Assembly: GCF_021134715.1 (NCBI RefSeq)
Contig: NC_060026.1
Span: 4,340,001-4,404,000 of the forward strand
From: Daphnia pulex
Taxonomy: Eukaryota > Arthropoda > Branchiopoda > Diplostraca > Daphniidae
DNA length: 64,000 nucleotides
Direction of reading: 5' to 3'
This document shows positions 37,835-49,175 of the stretch, in pieces. The translations under genes were made by a program, and so were the position numbers. Under the pieces are notes generated by a model. It saw nothing but the letters and a program-made list of their open reading frames with translations. It was not told the DNA's origin and ran no database searches. Every line of letters starts with the position of its first letter. The first letter of the stretch is position 1.

Positions 37835-38525
37835 ATTAGTCGAAGAAAAAAGCAGAGCATGAAAAAAAGAAAGATTAAATATTGGATGAAAGGTTATGAA
37901 ACCAGAGTCTTAACTGTAATGGGAATATGTGTTTGCTGTTTCAGCCTCTTCATGTCAGGCTTCCCACTCGCCAAGAAAAGATTCCATTCTGTTTCTTCAT
38001 CAAACCGTTCTTCAGGCATATTGCAGGTTATGTTTCAACTTCTGCTATGGATTTTATCGTTGATTACTGGAGGCGTTTTCGTCTGGCTATGGGTGAACAA
38101 CGGTCCCACTGAAACTCTGGCTCCAAACTTTCTAGCCGCCTGCAAACCTAACGGACTTGATCTGCTTTGCAGTCCCGACAGTCATCTCGATGGGAATCCG
38201 GTTGTTTGGGTCACATGTTCAACAATTCCTGAAATGTGGATCCCCGCCCTATCCAATGCCCTGCCCACACTAGCGGCAATTCAAGCTTACCTTATGTTTG
38301 CAACGTTACTGCAAATAATTTACTACTGTAAGTGGGAGGAGGAACTGAAAGTATTTATAGAAACCCAAATGGAATTCGGTATAGCGGGTACAGTCTTCAC
38401 CTTGCTAATTGGATACTTTGACGTCATCTCAATTAATGTTGCGAATTTCGACCAAGAACTGGTTTCCGGCTACCATGATTTTTTATTAGTCGAAGAAAAA
38501 GCAGAGCATGAAAAAAAAGAAAGAT
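37835..38525 (+). repeat. 41-bp direct repeats around the PAP2-like insert
   Basis: Copies at 37835-37875 and 38485-38525 start ATTAGTCGAAGAAAA and end GAAAGAT. They differ only in the length of two A runs (6 and 7 versus 5 and 8). This is far longer than usual transposon target duplications. Confidence 0.9.
37876..38484 (+). mobile_element. Inserted phospholipid-phosphatase-like (PAP2) fragment
   Basis: A continuous plus-strand frame (37859-38527) reads hydrophobic VMFQLLLWILSLITGG, then APNFLAACKPNGLDLLCS, VTCSTIPE, AAIQAYLMFATLLQ and IAGTVFTLLIGYFDV. Layout and words follow lipid phosphate phosphatases (RPNFLAxCxPD, C, then PSGH with aliphatic helix). The catalytic signatures are missing: RP is AP, PSGH is replaced by NALPTLAA, and no final His lies in the SR...H region. 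It is bounded by 41-bp direct repeats. Not an active enzyme; the source gene is not in the window. Confidence 0.6.
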
Positions 38526-39264
38526 GAAGAAAAGGATTCAGGAAATGTTCTGGGCTAAGCCATTGGAAAAAAAGCAGAACAGAAAAAGAGCATAAGAATG
38601 CAAAAAAGGAAAAAACTGAAACTACCAACGAGGTCAACACAACTCTGGCTACTACGATTCTAACTAATCATGTAGAAGAATTAGAAGATTCATAGAAGAA
38701 TTTCTAAGAATCATTGTAGAAGTAGAAAAAAAAGTCAAATCGCAAAAAGGAGCGTGGAAGATCAAAAAGACCAAAAACTCAAACTTTGCTGAGGAATTAA
38801 CGACTTTGACTTGTAATTTTAATTCAATTAATGTATTGAATACAAGTTTAGTTTGAAACACTACGTTGTGAGAGTAAGCGAAGGGAAAGATGTCGAGAGA
38901 GAGAGAGACATGTGTGGTTATGTATGAGAGAGAGAGAAAAGTGCGACCTTCCATGGCACAGGCATAGTCAGTTGTAAGTTCTATTCTTTTGTGAATTAAA
39001 GAGAGGGGTGTTGGAAATAGGGGGGTGAGAGAGGGTTGCGAAACTTTGCGAGTACGGCATTGCAACATAAATAATTTTGCCGCGAAACAGAGTTTTGCCC
39101 CACAGCGCCATTAGCGACACAGCGGGTGTATTGGGAAACGGAGGGGGGGGGGCTGCTGAAGGTTTGCCTTGGTGGAACCGCAAAAGGCGCTGACAAAAGA
39201 CGATTCGAACATAATCGATTCCTAAAGTTAGTTTTCACTATCATGTCGCAGAACCACTGTCGTT

Positions 39265-39888
39265 TTATTCGCTGCATTTTTTTGCGAAATTTTTGAGAGG
39301 AGGAGCTAAACGACGTAACATACATTCACTGTTTTTAACATCACATATAATCTTGTCCATCATATGATATTTTTCTTCAGTGTTTCCGCAAATAGAATCA
39401 ATCATTAATTTAACATTTTCATGTTTTTCACAAACACATACGTTGTGGGATCCTGAAGCTCCAACTTCTATGACGTTCACAGGTCGAAGAGCGAAACATT
39501 TTGATATCCCGCATGACTTCATACATAGTTTTTTCACACAGTATTCTTTATACTTGTAATATAATTCGTCAATGTTTATGAGGAGCAGTTGTTTTTTCAC
39601 TTTCACCTTTTTTTCACCGGGATTTTCCCGAATGGAGACAAAATCATTCATCCCTGGCTGAACACGGGAATTTTCATCCGACAAATAAAAATCCTTCATA
39701 ATTTCTTCTTCTTCTGGAGATAATTTTCTCCCTTTTTTATTATCAGGAATCGCCAAAATACCCTTTTCTTTTTTTAGAATACGGGATCTTTTCACTTGGG
39801 AGATTGAAACGTAGAAAAAGTGTGAGGTTTGCTGTTGAGTCCATGATACAGGAGCTAATGTAAGTAGTGATAAAATTCCCTTGAAGTC
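39265..39888 (-). pseudogene. Transposon-associated protein fragment, copy 2
   Basis: Same content as 29613-30236. One residue difference stands out: EEEEIMKDFY here against EEEEIGKDFY in copy 1. No ATG-led start. Confidence 0.6.
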
Positions 39889-40801
39889 TCAAATTTTCTT
39901 TAATTTATCACATCGTTGTTGTTATTCATACATTAGCACTTCACAGTCGTTAGGCAAAACAGAATTTGTTTTGTCATTAATCGTATTATCAAAAACTTCA
40001 TCAACAATATTTGCGATAGGTTCGTGCAACTTGAGAAATGCTTCTTGTAGGGGAGACCGGGGCTATGTGGGACATCTTTTTCTTTACGCTGCCATTTATA
40101 TAAAAATTCAAATTCCGAAAAAATTAAAGTATAGGGGTGATTCCCTGGCATTTATTTACATAATTTTTGGTAATTTTTTAAATTTTTTTCGTTGATTCGT
40201 TTAAGAGTTATGTGATGAAATGCCAACATGAAAAAATGCCGAAAAACAAAAAAATTTGGGTTAAATGGAACAGAGCCAGGGGTAAAATTGAACATCGTTT
40301 TTCTCTGCAACGGCTTAATTATATTTATTAAATAATGCACTGGTGAAAAGGAAATTCATTTCCCTTTCAGAAAAGCTGAATTTTTATTTATTTTATAAAG
40401 TAGAAGTGGAGATACTACCAAAAAAGTTTTCCGATCATTTTTCCTTTGTTTTTGTTGACAGGGGGCGTTTTTCTGGAAATAACGTTGATCTGGCAATACC
40501 TGTTTTACCCCGTTTTCCATGTCCCGTTTAACCCGAACCCAAACAACATTAAATAAACTAAATTATTAAATACTTAGGAACCCATTACAAAAACAAAATA
40601 CACCAACTTAAACTAGAATAAAATTGCTATCAGATAGCTATTTGGGTTTTACAAAAATATTGATTTAAGTATCAATAAAATAAAAAACTAAACGTCTTAA
40701 ATATTTTTTCAGATTAGAAACATGTATAGTTTACTTGTAATTTTTAACATTTATTCACTGAAACACTTGGTAATGGATTTTTCCTTATTATTTAGATTGC
40801 C

Positions 40802-41419
40802 ATGTGTGACGAGGTATTGGTGGAAAATGCTATAATCCAATTATTCGACCTCTCCAACTATTCTGATAGTTTGCAAACCGAGGCAAAAGAGAACGCTATC
40901 TTTCGAAGTTGGTAATTTAAAACATAATTTATACTTTCTGTAAAATTTTCCCGTATACTTGCTTATGTGATGTATTTTTATGTTTTACAGACAAGCATCT
41001 AATGCCAGAATGATCGGTCAAATTTCCCAATGTGAATTTGCTGCCACAAAATCCTTGAGGTGCTGTGAAATGAACACTGCAGAGCATTAGCACTATATGA
41101 TGACCTTTACAACCAGATCGAAGAAGGAATTGTGTCAGCTCAAAAAGACATTGAAGCAACCAAGAAGTAGTTGCAAGAAGCAAGACAGATTCGTAGGAAT
41201 AAAATCGAATATGATGCTTTGGCTGCCATTATTCAAACACAGCCTGATCGAAAGAGCACCCAAGAGAAATTATCTCTATTGCGACAGGTACTGGAAGCCT
41301 CAGAATGTGAATGTCAGAAATTGGAAGCTAGATTAAAACAAAGACGCAAACAATTTCACTTACTCATTTCAACTATCCAAGGATTACAGCAACTTCTCAA
41401 CGATGATGAAGCATCCTAA
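40802..41419 (+). pseudogene. THOC7: Broken THOC7 gene fragment, copy 2
   Basis: Same intron, frameshift and stops as the fragment at 31152-31769. Near the end it reads GLQQLL where copy 1 has GLQHLL. The inverted first-exon arm follows at about 41585-41684. Confidence 0.85.
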
Positions 41420-41714
41420 TTGTTTTTTTTGTATGCATCCATATTCTCTATTTTTAATAATGCTAACAAATACAAATCATTTGAAACACAAAAAAATCTA
41501 TGTATGAATAAACTATCCAAACGATACATATCCAACAAGGAATGCCACAGAATCTTGCTTTAAATAACACCACCAGTTCTTCTTGAGAGGTCGAATAGAT
41601 GGATTACAGCACTTTCCACCAATACCTCGTCAAACATGACAATCTAAATAATAAGGAAAAATCAATTACCAAGTGTTTCAGTGGAAAAATTTTAAGTAAA
41701 CTATACATGTTTGG

Positions 41715-41800
41715 ATCCTACATAATAATGTAATAATAATAATGTACGTATTTATATGGCGCCTTTCCATTATATGCTCAAAGCGCCTTCAGTTTCCAAT
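41715..41800. repeat. Possible L2-type retrotransposon 3' tail
   Basis: AATAATAATGTACG leads into TATTTATATGGCGCCTTTCC and CTCAAAGCGCC, resembling the TTTATATAGCGCC...CAAAGCGC tails of L2-like elements in invertebrates. Confidence 0.35.
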
Positions 41801-42298
41801 TTAGATGTGATTGAACACACCACAGTATATTTAACGTCATATCCTTGAAAGCAATCAAGAATCCATATGTAAACAATGCCCATATGCCCTGTACAAAACA
41901 TTTAATTAATATGACTTCCACTACTTCAATAGTGGAAAACTTACATGCTACGGATTACCTGAATGATGTAGTATTTTTCAATATTTTTCTTTGGTCGAAG
42001 TTGTTATCCAGTTAAGAGAAAAAACACTTTGAAAAAATACTTCCATAAGAGACAGTGTTAAAAAAGAGTGAGGTTTTCCCAATATGGCGGATTGCAGCGT
42101 TGTCGGACTACAAGAATCCTGCTATCCGCACGGTGCAAGAGGTCTATTGAATGTTTCTGTTGGATCAGGCACGCAGAAGAAAATATACAAAAAACGACCT
42201 CCGAGTAGATCAGCCACGATGGCCAATTATTTTTGGTCGATAATTCTTATTTTTCAAATTAATTTTTTCAAATTTTTATTTTATTATCTATTCGTTTG
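41801..42298. other. No gene seen
   Basis: AT-rich. A 71-codon plus-strand frame (42084-42299) has no recognisable content. Confidence 0.4.
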
Positions 42299-42895
42299 AT
42301 TGCGAGCCCGAAGGACGAAGCTAATAACCGCATACGCAGAAAAAAAAAGCCATGTCACTTTGTATGTATGTATGTATGTGTGTATGTAACGCTCCATAAC
42401 TCGTGTGTTTTACGACAGATTTCGGACAATTTGGTCTTAAAAATTACACAAAAAATATGCGGTGCGACCAGAACAAAAATAATTTCATTTACTTAATTAG
42501 TTTTCCCGTAATTAATGAACAACTGTTAAAATAATTGCTTAATGACTGGTGACATCTTGCGGTGGCGACTACAACTTTTTCACTTAATGACTGGTGACAT
42601 CTTGCGGTGGCGACTACAACTTTTTCACCTTAGGTTTAAATTCCACTTTCCATTCTTAACGTGCTTGTCATTTACTTAACGTTTTAAGTTTAAAATAACG
42701 TGTTAAGTTTAAAATTAATTCTTTCTTGTCGAATATTTTTTATTGAAATATACCAAAAAGTATGTGAAGAAAAGTGTGAATTGTGAATAAGTCCGACTTA
42801 ATCATAGGCCCTGAATTTGTCATTTAAGACAGTTTTCAACTGGCTTACGACTATCCCTTCGCGGCGAGCTGATAAGCTTGCTTTTCTATCTTATA
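42299..42895 (-). mobile_element. Non-autonomous repeat element, copy C (internally deleted)
   Basis: Shares both ends with copies A and B (GCGAGCCCGAAGGACGAAGC at left, CGCGGCGAGCTGATAAGCTT at right). It is shorter and contains a local duplication of TGACATCTTGCGGTGGCGAC (at about 42550 and 42594). Confidence 0.75.
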
Positions 42896-44030
42896 CCAAT
42901 AATTCTAGGCTTGAATGAAGGATATAATAATGACAATAATAACTTAGGTAAGCACCTAATTAGAAAATTTAAAAAATATAAATTTAAAAAAATTTCGTGG
43001 CAATAGACAAACGCTTATAAAACGTAACGAAAGATGGAAGAAAAGCAAACTTAAAAGAAAGAAAGATATAATTGCGAGCCCGAAGGGCGAAGCTAATAAT
43101 TGCATACGCAGAAAAATAAAAACCATGTCACTTTGTCTGTATGTATGTATGTCCCGCACCATAGCTCGGGTGTTTCAAGACAGATTTCGGACTTTTTGGT
43201 CTTAAAAATTAGACAAAAAATATGTGGTGCGACCAGGAAAAAATAATTTCATTTACTTAATGAGTTTTTCCATAATTAATGAAAAACTGCTAAAATAATT
43301 GTTTTACAGCTAGTGACATCTGGCGGTGGCGACTACAACTTTTTCACCTTAGGTTTAAAATCCAGTTTCCACTACATGTGTAAGCTTGTCATTTACTAAA
43401 CGTGTTAAGTTTATAATGAATCCTTTTCGTCGAATATTTTTTATTGAAATATATTCGTAATGTATGGTTAAACATGAGTAAAATAATATTACGAATATAT
43501 TCCGACCAAATAAATCCCCACCAGATGTCCATAGCATCGCCGTGATGGCGCAATCTTTGATGACCCAACCATGACGCAATAAGCAGATTTGTATTTAAGT
43601 TTTGCAGTTTTTAAACTAAAAGATGGTTATTTTTAAATTCAATTATTGAACTTTATTTGTTAAAATTGGAAAATATGAGTTGAGCAAACTAAACATAAAT
43701 GACTTGCAAGGATATTGAACTGTGACGGAAAAATCCCCTTTTAAGACCAAAAAGTCTGTGAAGGAAAGTGTGAATTGTAAATAAGTCCGACTTAATCATA
43801 GGCCCTGAATTTGTCATTTAAGACAGTTTTCAACTGGCTTACGACTATCCCTTCGCGGCGAGCTGATAAGCTTGCTTTTCTATCTTATACCAATAATGCT
43901 AGGCTTGAATGAAGGATATAATAATGACAATAATAACTTAGGTAAGCACCTAATTAGAAAATTTAAAAAATATAAATTTAAAAAAATTTCGTGGCAATAG
44001 ACAAACGCTTATAAAACGTAACGAAAGATG
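42781..44030. repeat. Tandem duplication of a repeat end plus its flank
   Basis: 42781-43036 and 43773-44030 are nearly identical, offset 992-994 bases. They span the right end of element copies C and B and the following non-element flank up to TTCGTGGCAATAGACAAACG. Duplicated flank means copies B and C arose by a local duplication, not two insertions. Confidence 0.85.
43071..43888 (-). mobile_element. Non-autonomous repeat element, copy B
   Basis: Minus-strand version of copy A without the 820-base nested sequence. Copies A and B share the stretch around GTTGGGTCATCAAAGATTGC almost exactly. Confidence 0.8.
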
Positions 44031-44165
44031 TCGGAGCATGTCGTATTGTCGTAGCAAAAGACAAAACTAAAACAATTACCAAGAAAAGAGAGGGACGCTA
44101 GGTTTTCGTGGCAATAGACAATCTGTTAATCTGTTGTTTATTGACAAGAAAACTATTTCGTGGTA

Positions 44166-44740
44166 ATAGACAAGTTCGGGATGCTGAGTTGCACAACCGC
44201 AAAATTAGGATCGTGCGCCAACGAGTTTTTGTAACGTTGTGGGGATAGTAGAAAGCGGGTTTTTTATTATTTAAGCATAGAATTACTTATCTAATCTTAG
44301 AAATGTTCAGGATTATCGTTGTTTAGAACATTCTGCTTTTTATAGAGTAATTTGAAATGTATAATTCAGCTTAGTTTACCCATTAAAATTAAAGAAAGTC
44401 CAAGCCTGGGATGCTGTTTAGTCTTTTCTTGTGTGTTTAAGCTTGTCACTTGTCAGCAGATCTGTCAAAAAACACAAGAAAAGACTAAACAGCATCCCAG
44501 GCTTGGACTTTCTTTAATTTTAATGGGTAAACTAAGCTGAATTATACATTTCAAATTACTCTATAAAAAGCAGAATGTTCTAAACAACGATAATCCTGAA
44601 CATTTCTAAGATTAGATAAGTAATTCTATGCTTAAATAATAAAAAACCCGCTTTCTACTATCCCCACAACGTTACAAAAACTCGTTGGCGCACGATCCTA
44701 ATTTTGCGGTTGTGCAACTCAGCATCCCGAACTTGTCTAT
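44166..44740. repeat. Perfect-looking 269-bp inverted repeat (foldback)
   Basis: Arms 44166-44434 and 44472-44740 are exact reverse complements as far as I can follow, with a 37-bp spacer. Outer ends are ATAGACAAGTTCGGG and CCCGAACTTGTCTAT. No coding content. Confidence 0.92.
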
Positions 44741-44761
44741 AGACTGTGAGGTCCCGTGAAA

Positions 44762-46516
44762 TCTATTGCCATGCCGGTCCGACAGGGCAATAGCCATAGA
44801 GGGCTATTGCCCTGTCAGTGCTGAAACCCCCATCTAGTGACGGCTTTTGGTAGCCTGTTTGAATCCAAACGAATGCTAACTAGAATTCAGCTCACCCGCG
44901 TTAGCAAGGGGAAGGGATGTTTGCGATTTTTTTTCATAAAAGAAAAATAAAAATACCATGATATGAAGAACAAAAGTCTAAAAAAATGGTAGCCTTTCTG
45001 AATCCATCCATATGAATGCTATGTAGAATTAAGTTAACGACCTTGTAAGTTATAATATGGGACGTTATATTGTAAACTGCAAAGCTATCACAGAATTTAT
45101 TTTAAAATTTGTTTTCGTAATAACATAAACCTCAATTTGAAATTTGTGTTTAATTAAAGTAAGCTAGGGAATATTATTAATTCAGGAGGATATTTTATAA
45201 AATTTTGTATCATTATGGGTGAATAGCAGAGCAATCTATTGCTCTGATGAATAGTTTTAAAAACTTGTTTATATAGTAAAACATATTCTTGAAAAAGGAA
45301 ACGCATTTATTGTGTTTTGTTTTTTGTAAACAAAACAAATGCGTTATCATTTAAAGCATGTAAATTACATGGTTTCATTTACAACAACAGACTGAGTCAC
45401 CCTCAATCTCCCCCCTTGACCTTGTTTGGCTGAAGGTTGAGCCGGAGTTCTCAGAAGTCAGAATGGGGTGCGGGGGGTTGTTTACGACCTTGAATAAACA
45501 TCGACCAGCAACGTGAGTCACCATTTCCCCCTTTTCTGCTGATTGATTCCCACGTTACGCGTGAATCGAACAAGAAAGATGGGACCAACGGGACTCCCGT
45601 TTCATGCAGAACTGGCTGCGCATGGTTCACCGTTCACCCTCTTACGTCTGAGAGAATTAACGGAAATTCATTAGGATAACAAAACAAAAAATCATGAACA
45701 TAGGAAATATTGCCATCATGATAGGCTGATACTTAAAAAAATAAAACTGGTTCACGCCCGTTGCACTCAATCGTTTCACTTTTTGAATGCTTCTCTTCCA
45801 CCGGGTCGATAATTTTTTAAACAGCCTAATGTAATGATAAACAAATAAAGTTTTTAAGTTAAACTTTTTTACCAAAACGGAAAGCCCACTGAATTTTTAA
45901 GGATCGGTCTTATACCGTGACATCACGTGACATTGAAATCTACCTTTGTATCATGCGTCATTAAAAATTTTTAGTTTATAAAGTTTAATTTATAGAATTT
46001 TAATTATAAAGTTCTATCGTCCTATACATTGCTTCTAATTTAACCAAAGAGTGTGTTTACCGTCACTCGTGGCTGTGTACTATCTCTCTCTATTCGATTT
46101 TTATAAGTTAAGAGCCACCGAAAATGTTTTTATCTTACGAACAAGAAGAGCAAAAACAAGATTACTTATATGCACTGAACGAGATGAAAAAAACGCTTAC
46201 AATTACTATGGTTATCTAACCTGAGAATTCAATAACAGTCATAGATATAAGAATCATCATATCCATAATAGTTTGTAACAAAGAATTTTGCACATAATTT
46301 TACTCATACATGATAACACTAACACGATTCGTTAGTCGTGACGGAGTTAATTTTAAAAAAGAACTCCGCGGGGTGCAATAGGCCTAGAGCCTAGACCAAG
46401 GTAAAATTGTACATACGTAATGTGAAATGCAATAGCCGTCGCTAGATGGGGTTATTAACACTGACAGGGCAATAGCCCCCTATGGCTATTGCCCTGTCGG
46501 ACCGGCATGGCAATAG
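44762..46516. mobile_element. 1.75-kb element with about 85-bp terminal inverted repeats
   Basis: Left end 44762-44847 and right end 46434-46516 are inverted copies. Each starts CTATTGCCATGCCGGTCCGA on its own strand and ends near ATCTAG(T/C)GACGGCT. Each also holds its own palindrome GGGCAATAGCC...GGCTATTGCCC. The interior has no transposase, so it is non-autonomous. A small hairpin GAAACGCATTT.../...AAATGCGTT lies at about 45299-45345. Confidence 0.8.
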
Positions 46517-46762
46517 GTCCGACCGTGAGGTCCGTCGCGTAACGAAAAAGCAGACGGAAAGTCGTGGCAATAGACTCAACCATTAAAAAAACTTGGGATT
46601 AAAAAATTGATATTCGTATAAAAATGTAACAGATTGTAAGAATTATTATACATACATTTGTAAAATTTATTGTGTGCTTACATTGTGTTCTTGATTTCTT
46701 TTTGTTCTAGACTGAGTCAAATAGACTTATGAGAAAAATATTTGTATTTTCTGAAGAATATG
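46517..46762. other. 3' flank of the CENP-M-like gene
   Basis: AT-rich. It probably holds that gene's 3' UTR; no other feature. Confidence 0.5.
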
Positions 46763-47490
46763 TCAATATATCAAGTTCTTTAACTCTGAAAAATCAATGC
46801 TGTTGAAAAATGGAGGCTCATTGCCATAAATGAACTTGGCTCCACGTAAAGCTACTGTACACACACGATCTAATCCAAACTTTACACTCTCTTCATCCTG
46901 TATAGAAAATATAGATGTTAAAAGAAAATAGTAAATAGGAAGAGTGACTTTATAATATTTTCCATTCAATTAACTTACTTCATAATGAATGTGGATAACA
47001 TGAGTATTGTAGGTTATGGACAGCTTCGTTACAGTATCAGCCACAGTCTGATGTATAACTGGCAATGGATGGACAAGGTTAAGGACGTACATTGAAGTGG
47101 ATATTATATTATAATCCAAATATCTTAAATTTTCTCGAACATGTGACTTTGTCATTAAATTTGAGGGATCTATACACAGCACAGCAGCATGAAGACCAGT
47201 ACTACTTAGTTTCAAAGCAATTTCTTCAGTGAGTGAAACAGCATGGTGAATTTTCAAGTTAGTGATTTTATGTTTTTCATTAAAGCACTTCTTCATGTGT
47301 CTTGCCAGGACTGGTATGACATCTCCAGGGCCAGTAAGCTTAAAACCCAAAACATAATTTTTTAGCAAATAAGCATTTCAAAGCATCTTAGTTTTATTAC
47401 CAATATTCTGAAAGTTGTTTGATTAATGCCAGCACGAGGTATCAACGGTGGTTCTCCTTTCTTTCTCTTGGCGTTGGTGCTTCGCTCCAT
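46763..47490 (-). CDS. CENPM: CENP-M-like centromere protein
   Basis: Exons 47490-47401, 47338-46979 and 46897-46763, phase-0 GT-AG introns of 62 and 81 bp, 194 residues (human CENP-M is 180). CENP-M is a GTPase-fold protein without GTPase activity in the CENP-H/I/K/M part of the inner kinetochore. The first strand and loop TTFRILLTGPGDVIPVLARH parallels the CENP-M TILLVGTEDALLQQLADSML. Later HAAVLCIDPSNL and ENLRYLD correspond to IVFVVNLHSK and ESLRHVD, and TVTKLSITYNTHVIHIHYE to VVKLAHTYQSPLLYCDLE. No P-loop GKS/T is present, as in the family. The start is the first ATG of exon 1. The assignment is by eye and should be fairly safe. Confidence 0.7.
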
Positions 47491-48177
47491 TTTCAAAACT
47501 GAACAAAAACGACCAAAACATAAACCTTATGGCTGCTCTATTTCTCGTATTTCGTGAAGAATCACCATGACAGCGCTGCCAGAATTACCAGAATCAAATA
47601 GACGGCAAATTTAATGTTTTTTTTACATACACCGCATACACTGGAATCTGGATTACTGGAACAGACTAAGCACTAAAGTCCAGGATTCGAATTTAATTTG
47701 ATTAAATTATTTTTTAAAATATTTTTCGTTTTTTTTTTTTTTAATTCAGTTTAGGTTTGAATCTTCTTTACAAATATTCGTGTCAAAATTGTTGATTTCT
47801 GTGAATAATTTCCTGAACAAAGTTTGTAAAGCCTTAAATTTAAAACTGGTGCTTGATGTCATTGAATCTATTAATTGGATTCAACCCAATCATGCGATAC
47901 ATAAAGAATTACAAAAGTGCGTAATATCTTGCAATGGCATAACCGGATAAGACAAACACCAGAAGAGCAATCAGATTTGAAAACACTATTAGGAAAAGCA
48001 GCATTTGTAATTACAATAATTTTTAAATTTTCACCGATGAGCTGTACAGAGACGCCTTTACAGTAGGAGGAAAAAATTAAAAGGTGTTCCACTAAATCGG
48101 TAAGAAATACCATTTTTCTGTTTGAATTAAATATAAAGGGACACACGTTAACGGTTGGTTTTCATATCATGGAATTG
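47491..48177. other. Spacer between the two minus-strand genes
   Basis: Holds the CENP-M-like promoter and the 3' UTR of the C3orf38-like gene. Open frames here have no protein-like content. Confidence 0.5.
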
Positions 48178-49175
48178 TCACAATAGTGCCTGTAATTCTG
48201 GCAAATCATTGAGACACGGCAATCGATTCACAGTAGCTTGAGTTATTCTAAGCTCTGACCACTTGATTTTCCATTTGAAATCCTGATGAGGATCCTGCAC
48301 CAACCCAAAGACCTGTTCGAAAATCCCACTACAATTGTCGTATTGATGAGCTGTTCCGCAAACTCCTATGATGACCATTCCATGTGGGTCCTTTCTTTCT
48401 CGAACTCCGTTCGAACTGAGGTTTGGATTAAGAAGAAATCCATGTTGGCACAACAGCATTTGAAGTAGATTGGCAGCCTATCAAAGAAATAATGCTTACA
48501 GATTCTGTACCAACAACTAAATTGATCAAAAGTTGGGCACAAGTGGCTGATGATATCAAACATATACCTCATCTGAGCCTATCATTTCTTGACAGTCAGT
48601 TGCAGCAGAAGAATTCAAAGTGATTTTCAGTCTAGCATCTCTCCAAAACTGCTCAGATAATTGTGTACCAATGGCAGACTGCTTGTGAACTGCAAAGAGC
48701 AATTCATAAAACCATTTGGTGAATTGGAGACCCATTTCTGGTGTCGAAGGTGTAGGTTCTTGATGACTGGTGGAAACAGTTGTGGGTGACACAACAGCAG
48801 CAATCTGTTGTGGTTCAGAATTCCAAAGCTCTAGTGTTCGAGTGATGAGAGCAGCTTTCTCAGCTTGTCCACTGATGGGTATTTTCCTCGCATTGAGATA
48901 CTCAAACAGAATAGCTCTGGTTAACTTTTTGCGATTCAAGAACCAGAAGGCAGACTCTGAATGAAGTATAATTGCATCGATGGCATCTGCAATGGAAAAT
49001 AGATTCATATGACTAAAAATAGATTTCCTTGTAGTAAAAAAAAAAAAGGATGCCAACCATTGACTGAAGTGAAAGCGAGTGCTCGTTTCGTGGCTGTGTC
49101 GGCCAAGGCGTACACGACATCATTTTCCAATCTCGAAAGCAAATCCCTAATTCCAGTGATTTCACCAGGCAGCAT
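48178..49175 (-). CDS. C3orf38: C3orf38-like conserved protein
   Basis: Exons 49175-49058, 48986-48568 and 48477-48178 give 278 residues in one frame (human C3orf38 is about 330). The N-terminal segment LLSRLENDVVYALADTATKR matches the LLELLDNDEIMALSDTVTNR region, followed by LNRKKLTRAILFEYL (LLRRKKVHREVIFKYL). A middle block FTKWFYELL...SEQFWRDARLKI follows, and the C-terminal block GMVIIGVCGTAHQYDNCSGI then FEQVFGLVQDP matches [28 protein letters not shown]. The family has an NTF2-like C-terminal fold and a poorly known role, reported in apoptosis. The start chosen is MLPGEITG. The exon 3 acceptor is the TTTGATAG preceding GCTGCC, since an upstream acceptor leads to a stop. Confidence 0.82.

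Larger units (their letters stand above)
37676..38695 (+). pseudogene. Zinc-finger-family tail (exon 3) split by an insertion
   Basis: Starts QYDWDNLNYDGEFEDDQDED, close to PDWDNIDYEG of array copy 1, continues with a Glu/Lys stretch, and after the insertion at 37876-38484 resumes with GLSHWKKSRTEKEHKNAKKE and TTNEVNTTLATTI, matching SNWKKRxTRKRERE...NTTLA. It is a diverged seventh member lying about 8.5 kb from the array, without finger exons and out of frame. Confidence 0.65.
38935..41694. mobile_element. 2.77-kb duplicated unit, copy 2
   Basis: Direct repeat of 29286-32061, about 9.64 kb away. The left end is GTGCGACCTTCCATGG at 38941; the right end is just after AAGTGTTTCAGTGG near 41685. 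Differences are rare: a longer G run at 39140, a shorter T run at 40075, and a replaced tract near 41545. Confidence 0.85.

Noticed and set aside
37859..38527. The PAP2-like frame as an intact phospholipid phosphatase gene
   Set aside because: Catalytic signatures are missing, the piece is much shorter than the family, and it is an insertion between direct repeats.
29286..41694. The two 2.77-kb direct repeats as LTRs of one element
   Set aside because: No TG...CA ends, no primer binding site, gag or pol between them, and they contain host gene pieces.
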